64,000 nt of DNA from Alphaproteobacteria bacterium (GCA_015062305.1 SUUX01000002.1:62001-126000), one strand, 5' to 3'; positions 55,701 through 62,756 are shown, counted from the stretch's first letter. Numbers and translations are program-made. Notes: generated by a model not told the origin, from the letters alone.

Positions 55701-56041
55701 TAATGTGCGTCGTATATTTCAGAAAAAGATGACAGTTTTTCTACGGCTTTTGCCATATTATCAGCAGTGTTTTGAATATCTTTTTCTAAGTCTTTTTCAT
55801 AATCAGTTTTTGCAAATATTTTGCGCACAATATCATATTCACTATAGTTAGGATTTTCATTATCCAATGACTCATAGTATTTTTTATAAAATGCATTGAG
55901 CTTTTCACTTTTGGTTGGGTCGCTTGAATCTTTAACCAAGCTAACAGCCTGCAAAATATCTTCCTTGCTGTAGTTTATAAAGCTGTCTGATGTTAATATT
56001 TCTAAAGCCTCGTCCATTGTCATCTGCTTGTTTTTTGCCAT
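52709..56041 (-). CDS. Large protein of unknown function (1110 residues)
   Basis: I recognise no family. There is no N-terminal signal peptide. Residues 1-420 are charged and helical. A hydrophobic core (about 430-600) contains at least three glycine/alanine-rich stretches that could enter a membrane: AVWGATALAPAGAVIGG, LVGATIGGALGLSGTEA and FGVGLAISAFGAWLSW. Then come a Thr/Asp repeat (TDTTDITD), a Trp-rich segment, a PEPKPEPK spacer near 870, and a C-terminal domain of ~200 residues (IHAIDRDGDGLQAVAV). The ATG at 56041 follows AAGGAGC; the longer frame has no ribosome site. It has its own promoter and a terminator. A membrane-inserted or secreted surface/toxin-like protein is possible (inference). 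Confidence 0.8.
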   Translation of the reverse strand: MAKNKQMTMDEALEILTSDSFINYSKEDILQAVSLVKDSSDPTKSEKLNAFYKKYYESLDNENPNYSEYDIVRKIFAKTDYEKDLEKDIQNTADNMAKAVEKLSSFSEIYDAHYLFEYAPEQTQEITEAKVKLNKIASKRVLEFTNNEIQITIDELPYAQSIIMNFANGLNPQQKENAMRALEKKIEEYNKQNGLDQDKEVLKKNDVSLGRHLDSVHLFKDGTVSEEFKDFSEMLNNIEIQDDDNNTVDDKTKQQYLEQLFAAAKLEAHKENVGSVQYLLSSKADQRKQLIEKVKDLFITKIGAAGIASTFEAPTAEEQQNDKKLKEYLERKQQEAAKFVEKLTKQGKKASIKVKDIITACVDTDLDVSTFVKKLEEKIQIKSVLGEKLGSFKEKALALWGNRYKITRNIVQNIKENKWTYISDGMATAAVWGATALAPAGAVIGGTSITIAGAAVAGYAAYTFGKYSIVPVVSEARKLRKEAKNSGKKLGFWSSLAEAWNIKKNDRSYKNKAGWGLVGATIGGALGLSGTEAITAKAGSALARMASSLSAQATEWIFAKQDYKKDQSEKNLNKLKSAKKSFGVGLAISAFGAWLSWDKIGSSDAINDAASGVAEGITPQAPDVDNSHLGPVGDGENSNPWSWDNWKNKLFGFRAEDQIDISGTPDTTDITDTTDITDVPEYTFVEFPTEYNSDMGISERQFNNLLKLYSVEDLDTMYSNLSQDGVLDNFNGLTKEQVLFKWSKLDAYTDRVRWDAEAQQYVSIQGATRYHFEEEMTNLNKLINCDGTKLEPEEYAAINKALACIDDKGGYHGPGYAPTNNYHVQGAGVDDCGEGQENHFNRGQRPEAPKQPAPEPAPEPKPEPKPEPKPEPAQTPLVVAEPEITVIEKMPVNWAKEPEASVSYPSAYAHQDTYPNNVEHAEQGYKIHAIDRDGDGLQAVAVRGRHGEEAYRFIGDNRAQLEITGPEGSAYQEQRPFDINNGYGIPTAETAQAAAEELGGNVNEVISGVDEKGNTVYHFVNQNGLHMTFNEATQTMSVDTIIEGGAPYEVQKAGVEEFTKALNAHQDANLHIQDVAEAPKSELTKISVPGKRNDSVLTTYARFNGVKTGR
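53427..53470 (-). repeat. 12-bp tandem repeat coding for PEPK
   Basis: The plus-strand unit ggctcaggctta is repeated about three and a half times and encodes the PEPKPEPK linker. Copy-number change would shorten or lengthen the spacer in frame. A second short tandem repeat (agtatctgtaatatctgt, about 54013-54048) encodes the TDTTDITD stretch in the same gene. Confidence 0.8.
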
Positions 56042-56086
56042 AAATTTGCTCCTTAAATTAATGCTTTGCATATAAAAACTGAAAAG

Positions 56087-56115
56087 AATATATCACAAAA
56101 ATCAGACCTATGCAA
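56087..56115 (-). promoter_or_regulatory. Sigma70 promoter of the 1110-residue gene
   Basis: On the minus strand TTGCAT and TATATT are separated by 17 bases, giving a leader of about 40 bases that includes the AAGGAG ribosome site. Confidence 0.65.
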
Positions 56116-56320
56116 CACTTTTTTGTCAAGTTTGTTTAAATTTTGTAAATATTCGATTCTATAGCTATGTTTTGCTATGATTTTAAGGCAAAAAAATTAA
56201 GATAACGCTAACTATCGATGACTAAGTGCGAATATTATGGTAGAATAAAAAAGTTTAAGCATCATTACACTTTAGGAAAAGAAGAGGTAAAGGAGATAAA
56301 TAGAGACCATTAAAATGCAG

Positions 56321-56358
56321 ACCGCCAGAATTACGCAAGTAAATTCTGGCGGTGTTTT
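56321..56358 (+). terminator. Orphan plus-strand terminator
   Basis: ACCGCCAGAATT pairs with AATTCTGGCGGT, 12 bp, with a 9-base loop and then GTTTTTG on the plus strand. No plus-strand gene precedes it. On the minus strand the hairpin follows ileS but lacks a T-tract, so it may serve as a weaker ileS terminator. The region 56042-56320 otherwise holds only the promoter of the 1110-residue gene. On the plus strand a weak TTGTCA-N17-TAAATA lies at 56123-56151, which could start a small RNA. Confidence 0.7.
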
Positions 56359-56376
56359 TGTTATGTTGCTGTTTAA

Positions 56377-59300
56377 TTAAGCAACTTTTGCATCAAAGTT
56401 TATGGGAGCTCCGTCAATGTCGGCAGATGTGCCACCTTGACAAATGTTATCTACTTTGACGGCCAATACTTGCTCGGCAATGTAAGACTTGTTTTCTTCC
56501 AAAGCTTTTGCCAGCTCTGAGTTGGAAGTAGACCAACATAGTTCTATGCGGTCTGATATGTTGAAATCTTTATCTTTGCGCAAAGTTTGAACCAATCGAA
56601 CAAAGTCTCTGGCCATACCCTCTCTTTTGAGTTCTTCGGTAACGTTGGTGTCTAACGTTACAACTGCTCTATTCTCGGCAAATGACTTGCCGGCAACGCC
56701 GTTTTTCATCTCCAGACGGACTTCAAACAAGTCAGGCTGCAATGTTTGTCCGCCTATGCTTAAGGTGCCATCAGTGTTTAGGTTCCATTGTCCTTGCTTG
56801 TAGGCGGCCATTACAGCTCCCATATCTTTGCCCAAAGCCTTGCCTAAAAGCGGTGTATATAGATAAATCTTTTTATCTGCGTAGGCACTCAAGTTGTCAT
56901 CAAATTTGACATCTTTGATGTTGAGCTCATCTTTGACAATTTCTTGATAATCAGCAGATAACTTATGCCCAATAAGTGTTAGACTAGCTAACGGCAAGCG
57001 GTTGCGTAGATTTTTTTCTTCTCTTATGAACTTGCCGGCAGAACATAAATCTTGCAAAAAGTCCATTTCATCAACCAAAGATTTGTCAAAGTTCACCTCC
57101 GAAAGTGTGGGATAATCTGTTAAGTGAACTGATTCTGCTCCTGTGAGGGTTTTAAATACATATTCGGCAACAAATGGCATGAGTGGAGCGATAATCTTGC
57201 TCAAGTTAACCAAAACTGTATAAAGGACATCAAAAGCTTGAGAATCTCCCTCCCAGAAACGATCTCTGCTACGACGGATGTACCAGTTGTTTAAGATTTC
57301 CATAAAAGAAGATATCTCATTGGTGGCAACGGCAACATCGTAGCTATTAATACCATTTTTGACAACTACTGACAGATTTTTGAGTTTGGAAAGAATATAA
57401 TTGTCTATTGCCTCTGTAGAAGAATATACCTCTTTGGCCTTGTAGCCTTCTGCATTGGCATATAAGGTGAAGAAATAAAAAGCATTCCACAAAGGAATTT
57501 GAGCGACTCTTGCAGCCTTGGCAATCTCTTTTCCCTCTTTATCTACGGCCAAATTTCCGCCTTTGAGCACAGGTGATGACACCAGGAACCAACGTAACGT
57601 ATCTGAACCAATGGTATCTAAGACTTCATTGGGATCCGGATAGTTTTTGAGGCGTTTGGATAGCTTCTGTCCCCCCTCTGCCATGAGCAAGCCGGTGCAA
57701 ATACAATTTTTGAATGCCGGTTTGTTGTGCAAAGCAGTTGAAAGTACTGTTAAAGTATAAAACCAGCCTCGAGTCTGGTCCATTGCCTCAACAATAAAGT
57801 CGGCTGGAAAATGATCTTCAAACCACTGCTTGTTTTCAAAAGGATAATGAACTTGGGCATAAGGCATGGAACCGCTCTCAAACCAGCAGTCAAAAACATC
57901 GCCTACTCGGCGCATCATGCTCTGACCGCTCGGGTCATCCGGATTGGGATAAACAACATCATCAATATATGGTTTGTGCAGATCTTTTACGTCAAAACCT
58001 GTTTTTTCTTTAATCTCTGCAATTGAGCCAAAAACATCTATGCGCGGAAACTTCGGATTGTCGGACTTCCACACAGGAATCGGTGTACCCCAAAAACGAT
58101 TACGAGAAATTGACCAATCTCTAGCCCCTTCCAACCATTTACCAAAACGTCCGTCTTTAATATGGTCTGGCACCCAATTGATTTCTTGATTGTTTTTGAC
58201 CATATCGTCGCGGAAATCGGTTACTCGAACAAACCAAGATGACATTGCTTTGTACATAAGCGGAGTATCGGTACGCCAACAAAACGGATAAGAGTGTGTA
58301 TATTGCTCTTTTTTAACTAACAAACCGTTTTCCTTGAGCCATTGCATAATCGGCTCATTGGTTTCAAAAACTTGTTGGCCTGCGTAGTCTGAAACTTCTG
58401 CAGTAAATTTACCGGCCTCATCAACAGGGCAAACAACCGGAAAACAATCATCACAAGCGCGGCAAACATCAAAGTCGTCTTGGCCAAAACCGGGAGCAAT
58501 ATGAACAACTCCGGTACCATCTTCGGTGGATACGAACTCGCCAGACAAAACCTTAAAACAACCTTTTTCTTTGAGGTGCTTAAAGTATGGGAACATCGGT
58601 TCATAGCTCATGCCAACCAAGTCAGAACCTTTGAAAGAACCGACCTCAACGGCATTTTCAAGTTGTTTTTTATAGCGTCCCAACAAAGCACGTCCCAAGA
58701 TATATTTTTGTCCATCTTCTTCCATAACAACATAATCAATATCGGCACCAACTGCCAACATCAAATTTGAAGGCAAAGTCCAAGGAGTGGTTGTCCAAAC
58801 AAGAATTTTCATGCCATTTTCGAGCTTAAATAATACGGTGATGGCGTTATCGGTTTTATCTTGGTAGCCTTGGTTTACCTCAAAGTTAGAAAGCGGAGTT
58901 TCGGCTGCCCAAGAATATGGCAAAACACGGTAGTCTTCGTATACCAAACCTTTGTCGTAAAGCTGTTTGAAGTTGGAAATTACACTCTCCATAAAAGGTA
59001 AATCCATCGTCTTGTAATCGTGATTGAAATCCACCCAACGGCCAATGCGCTTGAAAGTGTCTACCCAAATGTTAGAATATTTAAGGACATCGGAGCGGCA
59101 GAAATTATTGAATTTTTCAACACCATATTCCTCAATTTGTTTACGCCCGGAAACACCTAATTGTTTTTCGGCAGACATTTCAGCCGGAAGCCCATGGCAA
59201 TCCCAACCTAACCGACGCTCAACCTTTTTGCCGTTCATAGTTTGAAAACGGGCAACAACATCTTTTACATAAGACACCATAATGTGTCCGTAGTGAGGGG

Positions 59301-59466
59301 TGCCATTGGCAAACGGAGGACCGTCATAGAACACGAATTCAGCAGCGCCATCACGATTTTTAACGGATTTTTCAAAAGTTTTGTTTTCTTCCCAAAATTT
59401 GAGAATTTCTTTTTCTACTTCTACAAAGTCTGGCTTGGCCTTTACATCGGCATAATGTTTCATCAT
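56377..59466 (-). CDS. ileS: Isoleucyl-tRNA synthetase, eukaryote-like (type 2)
   Basis: IleRS charges tRNA-Ile and edits valine. The HIGH motif is in GPPFANGTPHYGH (residues ~50-62), and the KMSKS loop reads KLSKR near residue 598. The editing-domain stretch LVWTTTPWTLPSNLMLAVG is near 225. The 1029-residue length, the N-terminal FWEENKTFEKS and the lack of a C-terminal zinc finger place it with the eukaryote-like, mupirocin-insensitive IleRS2 group rather than the usual bacterial type. Such enzymes are known from Rickettsia and Chlamydia. It is preceded by a leader-peptide attenuator. Confidence 0.95.
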   Translation of the reverse strand: MMKHYADVKAKPDFVEVEKEILKFWEENKTFEKSVKNRDGAAEFVFYDGPPFANGTPHYGHIMVSYVKDVVARFQTMNGKKVERRLGWDCHGLPAEMSAEKQLGVSGRKQIEEYGVEKFNNFCRSDVLKYSNIWVDTFKRIGRWVDFNHDYKTMDLPFMESVISNFKQLYDKGLVYEDYRVLPYSWAAETPLSNFEVNQGYQDKTDNAITVLFKLENGMKILVWTTTPWTLPSNLMLAVGADIDYVVMEEDGQKYILGRALLGRYKKQLENAVEVGSFKGSDLVGMSYEPMFPYFKHLKEKGCFKVLSGEFVSTEDGTGVVHIAPGFGQDDFDVCRACDDCFPVVCPVDEAGKFTAEVSDYAGQQVFETNEPIMQWLKENGLLVKKEQYTHSYPFCWRTDTPLMYKAMSSWFVRVTDFRDDMVKNNQEINWVPDHIKDGRFGKWLEGARDWSISRNRFWGTPIPVWKSDNPKFPRIDVFGSIAEIKEKTGFDVKDLHKPYIDDVVYPNPDDPSGQSMMRRVGDVFDCWFESGSMPYAQVHYPFENKQWFEDHFPADFIVEAMDQTRGWFYTLTVLSTALHNKPAFKNCICTGLLMAEGGQKLSKRLKNYPDPNEVLDTIGSDTLRWFLVSSPVLKGGNLAVDKEGKEIAKAARVAQIPLWNAFYFFTLYANAEGYKAKEVYSSTEAIDNYILSKLKNLSVVVKNGINSYDVAVATNEISSFMEILNNWYIRRSRDRFWEGDSQAFDVLYTVLVNLSKIIAPLMPFVAEYVFKTLTGAESVHLTDYPTLSEVNFDKSLVDEMDFLQDLCSAGKFIREEKNLRNRLPLASLTLIGHKLSADYQEIVKDELNIKDVKFDDNLSAYADKKIYLYTPLLGKALGKDMGAVMAAYKQGQWNLNTDGTLSIGGQTLQPDLFEVRLEMKNGVAGKSFAENRAVVTLDTNVTEELKREGMARDFVRLVQTLRKDKDFNISDRIELCWSTSNSELAKALEENKSYIAEQVLAVKVDNICQGGTSADIDGAPINFDAKVA

Positions 59467-59530
59467 CTGAATACACCTTTATTTTATGAGTTGGTTGATT
59501 TTAGAAATGAGATTGGTTAATTATGTGCAA

Positions 59531-59559
59531 CAAAAAAGATAATCCCCCTAGGGGATAAT
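59531..59559 (-). terminator. Attenuator terminator in the ileS leader
   Basis: Reading the minus strand, ATTATCCCC (59559-59551) pairs with GGGGATTAT (59547-59539) at eight of nine positions around TAG. CTTTTTTG follows. The 5' arm is the last codons of the leader ORF and the loop is its stop codon. The hairpin lies about 70 bases upstream of the ileS ATG, inside the leader, so it would abort transcription before the gene unless it is prevented from forming. Confidence 0.75.
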
Positions 59560-59592
59560 ATTGGAAATGATATGTATGTAAAATTTGCACAT
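59548..59592 (-). CDS. Isoleucine-rich leader peptide of ileS
   Basis: The ORF ATG (59592-59590) to TAG (59550-59548) encodes MCKFYIHIISNIIP, 14 residues with isoleucine at positions 6, 8, 9, 12 and 13. The codons are ATA, ATC, ATT, ATT and ATC, so all three Ile codons are used. It lies about 25 bases after the predicted transcription start. A weak purine stretch (GAAAGA) precedes the ATG. A ribosome stalled on the Ile codons would cover the 5' arm of the terminator and allow read-through into ileS (inference). Confidence 0.75.
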   Translation of the reverse strand: MCKFYIHIISNIIP

Positions 59593-59625
59593 AAGTCTAA
59601 ATCTTTCAAAATAAATTCGTTTGTT

Positions 59626-59654
59626 AAAATAATACAATGAATCGACCGAGTCAA
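59626..59654 (-). promoter_or_regulatory. Sigma70-type promoter of ileS
   Basis: On the minus strand TTGACT, 17 bases and TATTTT give a transcription start near 59619. That is a leader of about 150 bases holding the peptide ORF and the attenuator. Confidence 0.6.
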
Positions 59655-59676
59655 TTAAAAACTTAGCAAATAACAA

Positions 59677-59704
59677 TTGACTTTTTTATATGCATTTTTA
59701 TAAT
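59677..59704 (+). promoter_or_regulatory. Sigma70 promoter of the small membrane protein gene
   Basis: TTGACT, a 16-base spacer and a perfect TATAAT lie 39 bases upstream of the ATG at 59743. It is among the strongest promoter-like sequences in the window and is divergent from the ileS promoter. Confidence 0.75.
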
Positions 59705-59742
59705 TTCGCTAATTTTGAATTATTAACCTAATACTTAAGAAT

Positions 59743-60024
59743 ATGAAAATTATTTATCTTTTGAGTAAATCCTTGGTTCCATTTGTATTAGGAGGCATGG
59801 TCGGAGCATCTATTTGGGGAAAACTACAGTTTTGGTGGTGGGGTTTATCCTTACTGATTGTTGGTCTTCCATATTTCATCGGACAAATTTATGTATATTT
59901 AACATATCGTAACTTTGTTAATGAATATGTGAGAATTCTGGATGACTTCCCTTCTAAAAAAGCATGGAAAGATGAAAAAGCGGCTATACGCAAAAAATCA
60001 AAATACGGTTTTTTGTTTGAGTGA
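59743..60024 (+). CDS. Small two-helix membrane protein of unknown function
   Basis: The 93-residue product has two hydrophobic helices (about residues 9-24 and 32-52, with WWWG between). A charged C-terminal tail rich in Lys/Asp/Glu follows (SKKAWKDEKAAIRKKSK). No family is recognised. The ATG lacks a Shine-Dalgarno sequence (ACTTAAGAAT). It has its own strong promoter and terminator and sits alone between ileS and anmK. Coding is supported by promoter, terminator and coherent topology; function is unknown. Confidence 0.7.
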   Translation: MKIIYLLSKSLVPFVLGGMVGASIWGKLQFWWWGLSLLIVGLPYFIGQIYVYLTYRNFVNEYVRILDDFPSKKAWKDEKAAIRKKSKYGFLFE

Positions 60025-60032
60025 TAGCCTTT

Positions 60033-60062
60033 AAGCCTTGCATCAAAGCAAGGCTTTTTTTT
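60033..60062 (+). terminator. Terminator after the small membrane protein gene
   Basis: AAGCCTTGC pairs with GCAAGGCTT around ATCAAA and runs into eight T residues that overlap the end of the convergent anmK. Confidence 0.88.
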
Positions 60063-61158
60063 ATTTTGGTTCAAAAACCTCACCACAAATACAGGGCATA
60101 GAAACACCGGTTGTAAAAGGGTATGTTGCAGGCATTAAGTTAACCCTGCGCGCCGCCAAATAAGCAAATGCCTGTGCCTCGATAGCTGAAGCATCCCATC
60201 CTAATTCTGATGCGGTTTTTACTACAGTAGAATCGAACCGTTGCCGGAGGAAACGTACCAAAGTTGGATTTTGAGCCCCTCCTCCACAAATTATCAAAGT
60301 TTTGGGAGCTTCCGGCAAATATAGGGCTATGGAATACGCAATCGCTTCTGCGACAAAAGATGTGGCCGTCGCCGCTCCATCTTGCAAAGACAGGCCTTCA
60401 AGATGTTCTAATTTGTCTTTAAACGTGGCTTTGTCTGCAGCCTTGGGTGGATGTTTGGCTAAAAATTTGTGCCTCATAAGTTGGTTTATTATTGGCATGT
60501 GTACTGTACCTAATGCCGCCTGTTTTCCGTTGTAGTCCATGTGCTGGCCAGCGTGTTTAAACACCCAATCATTGATAGCATTATTGCCTGGGCCGGCATC
60601 AAAAGCCAGAAGCTCACCATTGGAACCCATCCATGTGAGACTAGAAATCCCCCCTATATCTACAAATGCAACTGGTTTTTCTATTGCTGAAGCCAACGCC
60701 TGATGATAGACAGCAGAAAGAGGAGCGCCTTGACCTCCGGATAGAATATCGGCTTGCCGAAAACGGCTAACAACCTTAATGCCTATTGAATCTGCCAACT
60801 GTTGAGCATTGCCAATGTGATAAATAAAATGTTCGTCCGGTTTGTGAACGATTGTGTGTCCGTGAAAACCAACCAAATCTATTTGCTTGTCATCTGAATC
60901 TATAATATCTCTGATTGCGGTGGCATGAGCTTGTGTTAGAAGGTTTTCCAATTCTTGTTTTTGAGCTTCTTCTGCTGATGTGTAATTATGATGGAACCAA
61001 CGCAACTTGTCTCTTAGCTCATCGTCATACGGAATCTCTCTTGCTTCTCCAAATTCAAAAACATCTACTCCGTCTGTGGTGATAATGGCAGCATTTATGC
61101 CATCTAATGAAGAACCGCTTATTAACCCCAAAACTCTTTGAGCATGAACTGTATCCAT
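60061..61158 (-). CDS. anmK: Anhydro-N-acetylmuramic acid kinase
   Basis: AnmK phosphorylates and opens 1,6-anhydro-MurNAc during peptidoglycan recycling. The ATP/sugar motif GLISGSSLDGINAA is at residues 11-24. The ASKHA-fold motif VDLVGFHGHTIVH is near 95, the phosphate motif FVDIGGISSLTWMG near 168, and LIICGGGAQNPTLV near 287. The length is 365 residues, normal. It is divergent from tyrS, a common alphaproteobacterial pairing. The ATG lies about 120 bases from the tyrS start. Confidence 0.95.
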   Translation of the reverse strand: MDTVHAQRVLGLISGSSLDGINAAIITTDGVDVFEFGEAREIPYDDELRDKLRWFHHNYTSAEEAQKQELENLLTQAHATAIRDIIDSDDKQIDLVGFHGHTIVHKPDEHFIYHIGNAQQLADSIGIKVVSRFRQADILSGGQGAPLSAVYHQALASAIEKPVAFVDIGGISSLTWMGSNGELLAFDAGPGNNAINDWVFKHAGQHMDYNGKQAALGTVHMPIINQLMRHKFLAKHPPKAADKATFKDKLEHLEGLSLQDGAATATSFVAEAIAYSIALYLPEAPKTLIICGGGAQNPTLVRFLRQRFDSTVVKTASELGWDASAIEAQAFAYLAARRVNLMPATYPFTTGVSMPCICGEVFEPK

Positions 61159-61180
61159 AATTAAAAATTTAACTCCTATC

Positions 61181-61208
61181 TTGCATTGCGTAAATATTAT
61201 GCTATTAT
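61181..61208 (+). promoter_or_regulatory. Candidate promoter of tyrS
   Basis: TTGCAT and TATTAT are separated by 16 bases, giving a leader of about 64 bases. The leader contains a perfect inverted repeat, AGTCAAC-TTA-GTTGACT (61232-61248). No leader peptide rich in Tyr codons is present. Confidence 0.5.
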
Positions 61209-61278
61209 GCGTTAAAAATTGGTTATTATAAAGTCAACTTAGTTGACTGAAATATTGTATTTTGAATAGGAAAAAAGG

Positions 61279-62529
61279 ATGGCACAGTTTAAGTCTCAAT
61301 TTATCAACATTATGGTTGAGCGTGGTTTTTATAACCAATGCACTAATGAACAAGGGTTTGATGATTATTTGTATGAGTGCGAAAAAAGCGGTAAGCCTGC
61401 TGTTGGATATTTGGGATCTGACCCGACCGGAGATAGTTTGCATGTTGGTCATATTGTGCCATTGATGATGCTAAGATGGTTTCAGAAATGCGGGCATAAG
61501 CCTCTGGCTCTGGTTGGCGGAGCTACAGCCCGAATCGGAGATCCTTCCGGCAAAGATAAACTGCGCCCATTTTTGTCTGATGAGCAATTGGCTCATAATA
61601 ATGCAGGGTTGCGCAAATCTTTCTCTAAATTTTTAAAGTTTGGTGACGGCTCAACTGATGCCGAAATGGTTGATAATTGGGATTGGTTTAAGGATATTAA
61701 TTATTTGGCATTTTTGCGTGATATCGGCACATATTATTCAGTAAACCGAATGTTAACTATGGATAGTGTAAAAAGTCGTTTGGAAAGAGAACAGCCAATG
61801 AGCTTTTTGGAATTTAACTATATGTTACTTCAAGGTTATGATTTTTGCGAATTGTACCAAAAATATGGTTGCCGCGCACAAATCGCAGGCTCTGACCAGT
61901 GGGGAAACATTACATCTGGCACAGAATTGGGTCGCCGTAAATATGATGTGGAGTTATTTGGTTTTACCAGCCCGATTATCACAGATTCCAATGGCAAAAA
62001 AATGGGCAAGTCTGAAGGAAATGCTGTTTGGATTAATGAAGAAAAACTCCCATCGTATGATTATTATCAATATTTTAGAAACATTGGTGATGCAGAAGTC
62101 GGTAAATGTTTGCGTATTTATACAGATTTGCCGATAGATGAAATCAGACGATTGGAAGCACTAAAAGACCAAGAAATTAATGAGGCGAAGAAGATTTTGG
62201 CCTTTGAAGCAACCAAGATTTGTCGTGGCGAAGAAGAGGCAAAAAAAGCGCAAGAAACCGCTATTAAAGTTTTTGAGCAAGGTGCTGCAGGCGGAGACTT
62301 GCCTCAAATAAGCGGTTCTGAAGGGTTGGGTATATTAGATGCCTTTGTGGCAATCGGCTTTGTGGCTAGCAAGGGAGAGGCAAGACGTTTGATTAAACAA
62401 AATGGTCTAAAGCTCAATGATAAGCCAATCACTGATGAAAACTACAGACTGCAAACAAGTGATTTTGTTGACGGGCAAGCCAAAATTTCTCAAGGTAAGA
62501 AGAAACACGGACTTGTAAAATCAAAATAG
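61279..62529 (+). CDS. tyrS: Tyrosyl-tRNA synthetase
   Basis: TyrRS charges tRNA-Tyr. The class I HIGH motif reads HVGH (residues 55-58), preceded by GSDPTGDSLHV, and the KMSKS loop reads KKMGKS near residue 240. A C-terminal S4 RNA-binding domain is present (ASKGEARRLIKQNGLKLNDK). The 416 residues are the normal length. The ATG follows AAAAAAGG. The long frame at 61262 is a shifted shadow. Confidence 0.96.
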   Translation: MAQFKSQFINIMVERGFYNQCTNEQGFDDYLYECEKSGKPAVGYLGSDPTGDSLHVGHIVPLMMLRWFQKCGHKPLALVGGATARIGDPSGKDKLRPFLSDEQLAHNNAGLRKSFSKFLKFGDGSTDAEMVDNWDWFKDINYLAFLRDIGTYYSVNRMLTMDSVKSRLEREQPMSFLEFNYMLLQGYDFCELYQKYGCRAQIAGSDQWGNITSGTELGRRKYDVELFGFTSPIITDSNGKKMGKSEGNAVWINEEKLPSYDYYQYFRNIGDAEVGKCLRIYTDLPIDEIRRLEALKDQEINEAKKILAFEATKICRGEEEAKKAQETAIKVFEQGAAGGDLPQISGSEGLGILDAFVAIGFVASKGEARRLIKQNGLKLNDKPITDENYRLQTSDFVDGQAKISQGKKKHGLVKSK

Positions 62530-62570
62530 TGTTCAGATAATCAAATAAAGTAGCCATTAATTTTTAGGAC

Positions 62571-62665
62571 CTCTGCGAAGCATTGGTAGAGCAGGCAAAA
62601 TGCCGACAGAGATGAACATTCAGCCCTTGAAAATTGCAAAAAATTTTCAAGGGCGTCTTTTTTTT
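62571..62665 (+). ncRNA. Possible structured RNA or 3' UTR element with terminator after tyrS
   Basis: CTCTG (62571-62575) pairs with CAGAG (62607-62611). Inside it, GCATT (62580-62584) pairs with AATGC (62599-62603) around GGTAGAGCAGGCAA. Twelve bases later comes a 13-bp terminator stem (GCCCTTGAAAATT, 62623-62635, with 62642-62654) and a long T-tract. The terminator itself is certain. The nested stems could be a small RNA released from the tyrS 3' end or just its 3' UTR. The GGTAGAGCA segment resembles a tRNA D-arm, but no cloverleaf forms. Confidence 0.5.
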
Positions 62666-62676
62666 GAAAAAAACGT

Positions 62677-62707
62677 GTTGATTTTGTCTAAAAATGTGCT
62701 ATATTTG
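62677..62707 (+). promoter_or_regulatory. Promoter of the duplicated-module gene
   Basis: GTTG, exactly 19 bases and TATATTTG resemble the Bacteroidetes -33/-7 promoter (TTTG-N19-TAnnTTTG). The same bases also read as a sigma70 promoter (TTGATT-N16-TATATT), so the class is ambiguous. Confidence 0.5.
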
Positions 62708-62756
62708 TTTTTAATAGAAAATTATTTATTCATTTATAATTTAAAAACCCAAAGTT

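Noticed and set aside
56315..56379. Short plus-strand ORF overlapping the orphan terminator
   Set aside because: About 20 codons running through the hairpin with no ribosome site directly before the ATG and no conserved feature; it is better explained as part of a terminator.
59467..59654. T-box riboswitch upstream of ileS
   Set aside because: T-boxes are rare in proteobacteria and no T-box sequence or stem I specifier layout is seen; the short Ile-rich ORF plus terminator explains the leader better.
62586..62600. tRNA D-arm-like sequence after tyrS
   Set aside because: GGTAGAGCA is typical of a D-arm, but no acceptor stem, anticodon arm or GTTCGA-type T-loop fits around it.
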